NCBI RefSeq assembly: GCF_028583425.1
Contig: NC_072798.1
Location: 8,248,501-8,312,500 of the forward strand
Reading direction: 5' to 3'
DNA: 64,000 nt
Source: Eublepharis macularius
Lineage: Eukaryota > Chordata > Lepidosauria > Squamata > Eublepharidae
Positions 33,429 through 45,400 of the stretch are shown here, piece by piece (the stretch's first letter is position 1; each line of letters starts with the position of its first letter). A program made the position numbers and the translations under genes. The notes beneath the pieces are model-generated. The model was not told where the DNA came from. It did not search any database and saw nothing but the letters and a program-made list of their open reading frames with translations.

Positions 33429-36400
33429 ATGAATAGCTTCGGGTTAGGATTGCTCATTTTGATATGGAGAATTTTCAGATCCATTGAAGGAGCTGCTGGA
33501 GGTAAGACCCAACCCTATTGCTATTGGCACCCAGCAAATAAAACATATGCAGTATATTCTAGATGCTTTAGATTTCAGATATTGTTCCAATGTTGTTTAG
33601 AGTAAGTATCTTATCATGGCTAGCGTCGGGCTAGAGTTTGGGTTTCAAATGTCAAGAAGCTCTCCGGGTAACCTTGGGCCCTGCATTCTCTCTCAGCTCA
33701 ACCTACCTCACAGGGTTGTTGAGAAGATAAAACGGGAAGGGGGAGGAGGATGAATACCGCCTTGAGCTCCTGGGGCAGGGCAGGGTAAAAATAAACCTTA
33801 TAGTAAGGGAAAGAGAATACAGCTTCCAGAACTTCCATTTTTAACAGTGTGTGAAACTGGCAACTTTTCCCATCCTGACGATGGGTGCTCTGACGCTAGA
33901 AAGCTCATACCTTGGAAATATAGTTGGTCTTTAAGATGCTACTGGACCCAAGTCTTGCTCTTTCCCCATCCCTGTAGCTCCAGAACAAGGAAAGCCTCCT
34001 TTGTGGCATCTCTCCTTGCCATACCAGCTGTTCTCAGATCTGGCACATTTGTCAAAGGAACTGGTAATTCTTGGTGGCACAGCCACCTTCAAGGCAGTCT
34101 AGAGGGCTACCAAACTCACCTTTCAGAAACGGGCAATCATTTTATCATTCTACTGCGCCTTTTGCTCTTAAATTGCTGGTTGCCACCCCCGTTTTCTATT
34201 TGTTCTTGCATGTTTTATAACACTATTTTAAATTCTTAGTGTCAACCAATTTGAGAACAGTTGTGCTGGAGAGCGGTATACCAACACTGCTAATAAAATA
34301 AGTCTCGATCTACCAAATGCTTACCCTTCCTTCTTCCAAGGAGTTCAGGATAGTATAAATTGTTCTTCCTCTTCCACTTTATCCTCATAACAGTCTTGAC
34401 AGGTAGGTTAAATAGGAAACATCTAGTCTGCTGTGAATGACAGCAGCTCTACAGGGTGCTAAGTGGAAGAGGGACTTTACTATCCAAGATCCTTTATCTA
34501 GCACTTTACTACCAGAGATATTTTACCCAGCACTTCACTATCCGAGATCTTTTACCCAGCACTTCACTATCCGAGATCTTTTATCTGGCACTTCACTATC
34601 TGAGATCCTTTATCTGGCAATACAGCACTCCAGGGTGCCAGGTGAAAGAGGGACTTCAATACGCAAGATCCTTTATTCAACATTTCACTACCCAAGATCT
34701 TTTATCCGGCACTTCACTATCCGAGATCTTTTATCTGGCACCTGCTATGCAAGTGCTCTTCCACTGTCCCATAGCCCTTCCCCAATGGAAAATGGGTGGG
34801 TCCAAGATCATTTGGTGAGCTTCATGGATTAATATGTATTGGAATCACAAATTGAATTGGGTACATTTATTTCTTGGGAGTGGTGTTTCATGTGTATATA
34901 AATAGTTGCTTCTTTCTTTTCTGCTTGAGAGCTACCTATGTGATTTTTATCCTGCCTTTCCGCTAAGGAGCTGACAGTGAGATGCATGGTGCTTTCCTCC
35001 CCCTTGTTTTGTCTTCACAACAACCCTGTAAGGTAGGTTAGAATTATCTAGTGCAACCCACTGAGTGTCATGGAAGTGTAAGAATTTGAACCCAAGTCTG
35101 CTAAGTCATTCAGACTCTCTAACTACACCAACATCTTGGCTTTGTAAAGTCTTCTTTGTTTTACACGTTGTTCTTGTTTTGTTCTAAGCCTCTGTAAGTC
35201 TATGGAAAACAGGATACGTTGAGGCTGACCCTAACCCCTTGCAGCAAGATATCCAGGCTCTTGAGTAAATGGGTTTTATTTAGATAATCAGGCTTTGCCA
35301 TACATATGTCCATAGGATACACAGAAGTAGGGCTTTTTTTCAGCAGGAACGCAGTGGAACAGAGTTCCGGAACCTTTTGAAAATGGTCACATGGCTGGTG
35401 GCCCTGCCCCCTGATCTCCAGACAGAGAGGAGTTGAGATTGCCCTCTGCGCCGCTTGGCAACATGGAGGGCAATCCAAACTCCCCTCTGTCTGGAGATCA
35501 GGGGGCGGGGCCACCAGCCATGTGACCATTTTCTCCGAGGGCAACCCACTGAGTTCTACCACCTCTTTCCCCAGAAAAAACTGCCTGCACAGAAGCAAAA
35601 TAAAGGCGTCTGGCTGTACACAGGCTCCTTGTTAGGAATGACGCATTGAGTATATGATACATTATATCTATCCCTCTACATGTTCCCCCCACCCTCATAG
35701 TCCAGCAGAACCTAATCAGTAGCAGGACGGAAGGAGCTGTCCCAAGGCCGCTGCAGCGAGCCATCCGAGATAAGGGCTCCTCCGTACTGGAATCTGGAAG
35801 GCAACAGGGAGCAGGTGCACGAGGCTATTGCAACATATATCAAAGCTGGGTAACAATATGGAGGGACTGTGGGCAACGGACCTGACAGCCTCCTTGGAAA
35901 GCCCTGGTGGAAAAGCTGAGCGTTGCTCATTATTTTTATTTATTTCAAAGTGCAGCTTGACCGTCCCCTACGCCTCCCTGGATCAAGAACTGGTCTCTGC
36001 TATCCGAGATCCTCTACTCTTGCAGAAAAAAAATATGAGGGGTATCCCACATATCACAAAAATCCAAGGCCAGGAGTTGTGGATGGACGCAGGCTTGAGA
36101 TGTCCTAGCAGGAGCATGGGGTGGGGGGTAGTTCTCATGTGCCTGGGCTGGGAGTCTTGGGGGTGGGATAGGACAGTGAAAGGACTTTCTTCCGCTTGGG
36201 AAAATTATACTGTGTAGATGAGCACTGTGTTATGCACATCTTCCAAGCCCAGTGTATGCACAAAACCCTTTAAGAAGTGAGGGGAGCTACTTCTTCATCC
36301 CCTAAAAGCTTTGAAAGAAACAGGCTCCAACAGGGCCGTATTAACCCATGGCTGGACCCCTAAGCTTTCAGGTATTTTGGGCCCCCTCCAGCACTTCAGT

Positions 36401-39400
36401 CTTCCACCCCACTACAGCTGAAAGCCTGACCCTGGTACAGAAGGTACTAGAACACCGTATGTAGCCCTATATCCATTTTGAGGGTCTCCTGAAGACTTCT
36501 ATTCACAATTTTTAAATATATTTTTATTGTATGAGTAGAATTCTTCAGGAAAGCATATTTGGGGGGTATAACTGTTCAATACTGTAATATTTTGAAGATA
36601 ATAAAATTTTTATTTATTAAAGAATATATAATTTATAAATAATTGTTTTAATAGAAGAGACAATTTGTTTCACTTCAATAAAGAAGCAGTTAATTATCTT
36701 ATTAATAGAGATTATACAAGAGAATCGATTAATTGTAATTTATGTGAGGGTCTGCCTTATATTGATGGGCCCCTAGTGCCTGCGGGGCCCCTGGGCTTCA
36801 GCCTTATGAATAATACGGCCCTGGGCTCCAAACAAGACAAAGCTTTTCCTTTTCCATGTGAGAATCCCCACAGGTCTCAGCTTGTAGAATTACACAGAAA
36901 CCGTCTTTCTGTTCAGTTGTCATGTTTTTTAGAGTTAAGAAAGCTGAAATACCAGGATTCCTGATAGGCTAGGAAGCAGAAACAAGGCATATTTTGAGAC
37001 AACAGACAACATACACACAGAGTGACTGTTCCACATATACATCTCATCTCACCAAGGCTGTGTGCTCCCTTCTGGATTTTCCTGTTAGATCCCATCAATG
37101 AAATCCTAATCAGCTCTCCTGGACTACATGCTACAAATAGCCTAATACAAATGGTCACTCAGCCTACAATAGGGTTGCTATGTCCAGACTGGGAAATTTC
37201 TGGAGATTTTGGAGGTGGAGCCTGAAGAAGGCAGGGTTTGGGAAGGGAAGAGGCCTGAGTGGGGTATAATGCCATAGAGTCCACCCTTCAGAGCAGCCAT
37301 TTTCTCCAGGGGAACTGGTCTCTGTTGCCTGGAGATCAGTTGTAATTCCGGGAGATCTCCAGCTACCACCTGGAGGCTGGTAACCCTGGCCTACAGTTAT
37401 CACAAGGTGTGAGCGTATCACCTGAATGGTTTAAGGGTTTGGGTTTCTTTCCCTCCTCCACACCTTCTTTCTCCAACCTAGCAGCAGGTTGTGGCTTTTG
37501 CAGCTACGCTGTACTCGAAATAATTAACCACACACCTTAACCGCAGATTAGAAAACGAAAGAATTGCAAGATGTAAAAGTGCTCAGTGAGCAATGTCCCG
37601 TACAACTCAGACACGCTTCTGTTAAGACTTCAAACGTTTCTTTCAAGCAGGCGGTATATGGAAATCTCCTTTTGTCTGGTTCTTGAAACTCACTACCTTT
37701 TTATACTCAGCATTCCCTTCCCCCTAGCTCCAAAAACCACAGCCAACATGAGGGGCAACTGAATTAAATGACTCAGAAAAGGTTCTCAGAACAGAGCGCA
37801 AAAAAAAAAAAGTTTATACTCTTCAATCTTGTTGCATAACTTTGGAGGTCGAGGCGAATATAGCATGCCTCTTCTGTCTCCCTGAAGTTACATACCATGG
37901 ATTGGAACCTCTTTACAATTGTTTGAGGGACAGATTTGGGGTTATTCTGTATGGCCGCTTCAATGTGTGACAGCCTAAGGTAAAGGCCTAACTTTTCTGT
38001 CTGACTTTGTACAATGTCCTGTTTAGACTTTGCACTAACCTGTGGAAGCCAGTCACCTGTTCCTAGTTTGTACCAGTTTTGTCCAGTCCTTCCTCCCAAC
38101 AAAGCTCCCAGAAGAGTAGGTGGGTCCCCTTCCTCACTTTATCCTCACAACACTCCTGCGAAGTAGGTCAGGAAGAGTGAGAATGTGTCTGGCCCAAGGT
38201 CACAAAGCAAACTTTGTGGCAGGTTTGAATTGGTTTCTCCCATATCCTAGCCCAACACTCTAACCACAATGCCACACTGGCCTTTGTTATTGACGAGTTA
38301 AAGAAGCTTTGAGGGCATTTTAAAGAAGCCACTGAGCCCATAAATGGTGACATGGGCTTTACCAAATTCATATTTAAATCAGGCCCCAGAGCCTGGTTTA
38401 TATGAGCAAGACAACAAGGTGGCAGGATGCACTGTGCCCCTACGTACCTGTAAGCAGAGGAGAACATTTGGGAATGCTTCCCTATGTTACAAGCTCCCTA
38501 TACATAGAAAACCAGCACAGCAAGCAAGGAGAGGGGAAGAGCTTTTCTTCCTGCCATGATAGTTTTCATTTGCTTGGAGTTTTTTAAGCGCCTTTCTTTA
38601 AGTCCAGAGGTGTTAGCTGTGTTAATTTGCAATTGCAAAATAGCAGAGTCCAGTAGCACCTTGAAGACTAACCAACTTTATTGTAGCATAAGCTTTCGAG
38701 AGCCTCAGCTCTCTTCATCAGATGCAAATTTATTGTCACATAAGCTTTCGAGAACCACAGCTCTCTTCGTCAGATGCAACTTTATTGTAGCATAAGCTTT
38801 CGAAAGCCACAGCTCTCTTTGTCTGATGCAACTTTATTGTAGCATAAGCTTTCGAGAACCACAGCTCTCTTTTTCAGATACAACTTTATTGTAGCATAAG
38901 ATTTCGAGAACCACAGCTTTCTTCATCAGATGCATCTGACGAAGACAGCTGTGGTTCTCCAAAAGCTTATGCTACAATAAAGTTGGTTAGTCTTAAAGGT
39001 GCTACTGGACTCTTTATTATTTGATATCTTTAAGTGCCTCATTCATCGGTTTCTTCATTTTTATCCTTCTTCCAAGGAACTCAGGGCAGCAAATATGGCT
39101 CCTTCACCCCTATTTTATCCCCACATCAAGGCAGGTCCAGCTGAGAGGTCCAGCGGGAGAGTGATCCACCACCCGTCGGAGGCCCAATCTGGGCCATTTT
39201 GGCCCCAATCCAGGCTGAAAAGGGCCTAAAATGGCCGAGAGTCAGGTGGGCGGGGCCACCTGACATGTGACCTCTTTGGGAAACTGCTGGAACTGCGTTC
39301 CTGCGCGTTCCCCCTCAAAATGAGCCCTGCACATGCTGAAAATTACTCTTCTTGTTCCAAAATAGAAAAGAGCCCAGTAGCACCTTTAAGACTAACCAAC

Positions 39401-42400
39401 TTTACTATAGCATAAGCTTTCGAGAATCACAGCTCTCTTCATCAGATGCATGACTTCTTCTTGTTCCGTTTCTGATGTTCTACTTGCATACCTCTTTTTT
39501 ACTTCATTAGACAAATGTCCACCTCCTCCCACTGTTGAATTTGCTAAATCCTTTGCGAAGTCATATAAGGTGGGCACGATAGTGAAGTATGAATGCGTAG
39601 AAGGGTACAAGAGAAAAAGCGGGGAGGCCAGAAACATTCAGTGCCGCTTAAATGAGAAGGGTTTCGCCCAGTGGACCACTGCAGCATGCACAGGTAAGGA
39701 ATTGCATTTCAAAGTACATCTTGGTATTCCGTCCACCCCTTTGGAGTCAACTGGCAGGATTGTTACAGATTACTTTTGGGTGCCAAAGAGAGGTCCCCTC
39801 CATTGTGGCCACCTCCCTCCCTCCTAATTGTAGCTTTTTTCAACCCCAGTTTTGGCCAGCTTCCCTTCCCAGTGTTACTACCCCACAGGGGTCATTTTGT
39901 AGAAAAAGAGCTGGAGGAACTCATTAGTATAACTCATTAGCATAACTCATTAGCATATGCCATGCCCCTTGCCATCACCGGAAGTGTGTCATTAGTATAA
40001 CTGATTTGCATATGTTTGGGACCCAATCCTGGCCATTCAGGGCCAAAATTGGGCCCAAAATGGTCAGGATCGGGACACTGCTGAGTGGGAGAGTGATCCA
40101 TCACCCATCAGAAGCCCAATCCAGGCCGTTTCGGCCCCAACCCAAGTCGAAACGGGTCCAAAATGGCCGAGAGTCAGGTGGGCGGGGCCACCTGACATGT
40201 GACCTCTTTGGGGAACTGCCGGAACTGTGTTCCTGCACTTCCCCCCTCAGAATGAGCCTTGCTATCCCCCTTTCCCACCCTCGCCAAGTGTGATTTCACT
40301 GGAGGGAATAGAATTTGACTTCTGAGAGGAAGTCTGAGTGTGAGAGATTAATCTATCTAATTCAGGCAAGCTGCGTGGAAAGGCCTGAATGAATCTAAGA
40401 GCGGAACTACACGTGATGAATGACACAGGTTGGACACTTGTCAGCTTCCCTCAAGTTTTGATGGGAAATGTAGGCATCCTGGTCTTGCAGCTTGGCTCTC
40501 CGACTGCTGTCCAATGGACTTTTCAACTGTCACTTGTCCAACATTCCGCCAAGCTGCCTACATTTCCCATCAAAACTGGAGGGAAGCTGACAAGTGTCCA
40601 ACCTGTGCCTTTTGTCACTTGTAGTTCCGTTCTAAGTCTGTGTGGAATTTATTCTCTTAAAGAAGACCTGTGTGGAAAATTACTTTGTGTGAAGGAGCCT
40701 ATGAAAAAAACTTGAAGATCAGATAACTATCTTTGAAACCACCAGGCTTAAGAAATAGTGTGAAACCAATACACTTCATGTACTAATAAGGGGGAGGGGG
40801 TGGTTGTTCACCCCAGAGTATATGGGATTTCTATATATCCCAGTCTTATCCTCAGGGCCACATAGTCCCTTGATGGAGCCTAATGCTTGGGAACATTATT
40901 CAGGAAAAAATTAAATTAACTAGTTTGGAATTGAATTCCTGGTGCCAGCATTACCTACCCAGAGGGTGAAATAACAAGAAAGTGTAAGGAATCCATGCTG
41001 GTGTGCCTAAAATATTTGTTTAGATCACCTTCCTTTGCTTTTTTCTTTAAAAGGTAGCTTACAAAGTTAAACCATACAAATTAAAATCTCGTCTTAAGAG
41101 CCATTATAACCAACACATAAGCAAATGATTCAAACAATTAAAATCAAAATTTAAAGAGAGCCAGTTTAGTGTCGTGGCCCACAGTCACCGAGCCAGCAGA
41201 GTGGGGAATTGAACCTGGGCCGTTTCCAGACGGCCCCCCGCCTCGCGAAACGTCGCGCGTCGTCGCGCGTCGTTGCGCAGAAAACGCGAAATATCGCGTT
41301 TTCTCGCGCGAGTTTTGCGCGACGTCGCGCAAAACTCGCGCGAGAAAACGCGATATTTCGCGTTTTCTGCGCAACGACGCGCGACGACGCGCAACGTTTC
41401 GCGAGGCGGGGGGCCGTCTGGAAACGGCCCTGGTTCTCCCAGATCCTAATTCAACACACTATTCCCATATCCACCCATTCTTGTGTAAAGGAAAGAGAAA
41501 ACACAGTATGTGGGCGAGGGAAGTTAAACCCTAGCCCTTCTCATACTTAGTGCCCTGCGCTCCACTGCTTCAGGCTTTTTCCTTCCAGCCCAACTTATTT
41601 ATGGAATCAGAGTTATGTTAAGAGAAATTCTTAATGAAAGATAGGGAAGGGAAAGTAGGATTTCAGTCCTCTCATCCATATACTCCATTATCTGAAAAGG
41701 AAAAAAAACAACCCAAAACCACCCTGCCTGTTTTACAAATGAACAATCTTGGTGTCCTATTTCAAAGTTGTAGCTTTCTCTCTGTCCTTCCACCAAATTT
41801 CAGGTATTGTATTCAAAAGGAACGATTCCCCAATCAAGCAATCTCTTTCATTGAGGAAAGTTAGTTCCCAGCAACTAGCAAGTAATCACCTTGACCAAAG
41901 ATGGTCTATCAGGGGCTGAATTAATACCTATTCTGGCACCCTGGCAGCAAAGCTAAGTAGCCCTATCAGCCAGGACTCTGCATATCTTATTTTGTGATTC
42001 CACAATCACATCAAGCAAGCATTCAGTTGTCATTGGTAATAACCGGCGATAGTACTGTCTTCCAAAAGAGCCATCACCACATCCAGTGGCAGTGAGTTCC
42101 ACAAGTCAACTACCCATTGTGTGATGTACTCCTGATACCTCTAATGGACTTGTGTGTTAGCTTAGGAAACAGGGCTGACACTCAAATAGGGTTGCCAGCT
42201 CCAAGTTGGGAAATTCCCGGAGATCTGGGGCGTGAAACCTGGAGAAGGTGGGGTTTGGGAAGCGAAAGGACCTTGGCATGGCATAGTTCCATAGAGTCCA
42301 CCCCAAAAGTAGCCATTTTCTCCAGGTGAACTGATTTCTGTGGCCTGGAGACCAGTTGTAATTCCAGGAGATCTCCAGCCGCTACCTGGAGGCTGGCAAC

Positions 42401-45400
42401 TTTATACTCAAACCACTACACCGCTGGCCTGGTGATCTCTTGGGACAACTTCTCAACGACAGCAGTTGTCAATAGCACAGTATCTGCCTTGCCTAGTGCC
42501 CTTTGCTTTCCACAAACCCAGCCATGCTCAGCTCTCTTCTTCCTACAGACAGCCCTGCACTGGCACTAATTGGGCCAGAATACCCACTTTGCTTATAGAA
42601 ACGGGTTGCTTCTTTTTTCCACACAGTTGATCCTACACTGCGTCTTCCTCCTGAACCTGAACAGCTCACAAGAACAGAGGATGGGAGTGGCAGTTTGGAC
42701 AGCCCCCCAACTACACTTCAGCCACATAGGAAAGGTAAAATCATGTACTCTTCATTTGTCTTTGCTGTGCTGACTTTGGAAGAATGCTAACACATTTGAG
42801 AGCAAAATTCAGGTCCGGTAGCACCTTAAAGACCAGGGCATGAGCTTTCAAGAGTCAGAGCCCTGTGGCGCAGAGTGGTAAGTGGCAATACTGCAGCCCA
42901 AGCTCTGCTTGCGACTTGAGTTCAATCCTGGCGGAAGCCAGGTTCAGATAGCCGGCTCAAGGTTAACTCAGCCTTCCATCCTTACGAGGGCAGTAAAATG
43001 AGTACCCTGTTTCCTGGGGGTAAAGTGTAGATGATTGGGGAAGGCAATGGCAAACCACCCCATAACAAAAGTCTGCCAAGAAAACGTCATGACTTGGTGC
43101 TTGCATAGGGGACTACTTTTACCTTTTTTAAGGAGTGGAAAAAAGGAAGGAGTCCTCATAATCCAGGCAGAGAGTGGGAGGGGTACATTGTTTATGGAAA
43201 TGTTCTTGACACTGTATGGAAATGCCTGCCCTTGTCCTTGCCGCTGATTGTACTAATCTCTGATCAATCGCTGATTGTACATAGTGTACTAATTGTAATG
43301 TACACTATGTAATCCGCCTTGAGTCTCAGTGAGAAAGGCAGAATATAAATGACAAAAATATGTAAAATAATAAAAATACCCTGGAAATCTTGTTGGTCTT
43401 GAAGGTTCTACTTGACTTGATTCTTTGTTCTTTTGATGACGCTTCTTGAAGGTTGCATCCACACACTATTGTATTATCATGGCATTATAGCAGTCATTTT
43501 CAACTGAACAAAACCAATCCAATTGGTTTCAGCAAGAAATGGCTGAAACTCAACAAATGTGCAGTATCCAACAATCTGTGGCTGCAGCTCTATGTTTCCT
43601 GCCAGTTTATTTTGCTCAAATTCCATAACCTCATCAGGGGCTACTGAGATCTAGTTTCTCCTTTTCTAGTTTCCTCTTTAGTTCTCATCCTTTTGCATAT
43701 GCATACAATGCCACAAAAAGTGCAGGCAGAAAATTTGGAAGAGACTCCTTGAAATGACACATTGAAATCTGAAGGGGGGAGTTAAGCATCTGGAATTCAG
43801 AAGAAAACTCAAAGAGGTATGGGACCAAAAGTGGCAAACATTGCCTGCACAGAAAAAAAAAACTTCTTTAGAATAGAGTAAGACCTGGTTTGGCTCTAAG
43901 GAGCTGAAGGCAGCATGCATAGCTCTTCCTTCTTTTCCTCACAACAATCCTATGAAATAGGCTCAGTATCCGAGCATCTCCTTTGCATGCAGAAAATCTT
44001 AGGCTCAGTAAAAAGGACCAGGTAGTACGTGGCGTGAAAGATATCTACTGGAAACTCTGAAGAGCCACTGCCAGTTAGAGTAGATGGTACTGACCTGAAT
44101 AGATGAAAATATGAACCATATTACAATGTACGGTTTCACAGAAAACATATATCCATTCCTCATTGAAACATAACATCTTTCTCCCTTTCACCTGTTTCCC
44201 ATAGATTTCTGTGGAGTCATCAAAGTCCCAAAGCATTCCAGGGCTTTGTGGGCAAACTACACAGTGGGGCAGCAACTGCAATACCAGTGCATGGATGGAT
44301 ACCAAGCAAGGCCTCCCATCTCTAAAATGAGCACGTGTCAGTATTCCGGTGGAACAATTGTTTGGTCCAAGTTAAGTCCATGGTGCACAAATGACACCAC
44401 ATCTTTTGTCGAAGACACCACATCTGTCAAAGAGGTCATCACCCCAGAAAGAGGTAAACTGTGGATTCGGATGAGCCATAATTTAGTCACAGAAAGGCAC
44501 ATGTGTTGTCCGAGATCCTGGAGAGCCGCTGTGTGGCTCAGTATATAATTCTGAGGTCGATGCAGAGCTCATTTTGAGGGCGAATGTGCAGAAACGCAGT
44601 TCCGGCAGTTCCCCAAAGAGGTCACATGATAGTTGGCCCCACCCACCTGACTATCTGCCATTTGGGGCCCATTTCGGCCTGGATTGCGGCCAAAACGGCC
44701 CAGATCGGGCCTCTGACGGGTGGTGGATCACTCTCCTGCTCAGCAGCAGCCCGCTCCTGACCATTTGGGGCCATTTTCAGCCTTTTTTTGCCATTGGGGG
44801 CCCAATTTCGGCCCTGAATGGCCAAGATTGGGTCCAAAACAGCCAGGATAGGTGATGTCAGGGAGTGTGGCATAGGTAAATCAGTTATGCTAATGACACA
44901 CTTCTGGTGATGTCAAGGGGCATGGCATATGCTAGTGAGTTATGCTAATGAGTCCCTCCAGCTCTTTTTCTACAAAATGACCCCTGGGTAGATGAATCAA
45001 TGGCCTGATTCAATATGTGGCATTTTCTTGGATTTTCTGAGGAGGTCACAGTTCCGTGGCAGAGCAGCAGCTTTGCAAGCAGGAAGTGTCGGATTCAGTC
45101 CCCAGAGATCTCAGGTATTTGGTGTTAGATAAGAGACTTCTCTGATCAAGACTCTGGACAGCAGCTTCCAGCCAGAGCAGGTGATAGCAGTTGCTGGGTT
45201 CCAGCTCTCAGATAAGTCACAAGACCCTACGAAACCGCCATGCTGTTGCTTTTTGGAAAAGTTTGTGCACATGCACAAGAGTGTCAAACTTCTAACCTTC
45301 CACAGCCCACAGTCATAAAGATGCTAAGGGGCAGGGTGGGGGAAAGCCCATTTTGAACCCTAACAAGGGATAAGAGAGCTCTCTTCTTCAGAGAGACAAA

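Larger units (their letters stand above)
38640..39015 (-). mobile_element. PLE terminal repeat with five tandem 52-bp hammerhead units plus one inverted unit
   Basis: Starts with the PLE end AGTCCAGTAGCACCTTGAAG. The segment CATAAG[C/A]TTTCGA...CAGATGC then recurs with its landmark C at 38687, 38739, 38791, 38843 and 38895, exactly 52 bp apart. A plus-strand copy follows (GCATCTGACGAAGACAGCTG, then AAAGTTGGTTAGTCTTAAAG). Units 1 and 2 keep every hammerhead core base; the others have core changes. It lies in IL2RA intron 1. Confidence 0.85.

Noticed and set aside
41169-41550. Arg/Ala-rich open frames over the CpG palindrome
   Set aside because: Nearly the same peptide is read on both strands because the DNA is palindromic. 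The low stop count is due to GC-rich text.
39511-44453. IL15RA instead of IL2RA
   Set aside because: There are two sushi exons joined by a linker exon with IL2RA-like exon phases; IL15RA has one sushi domain.
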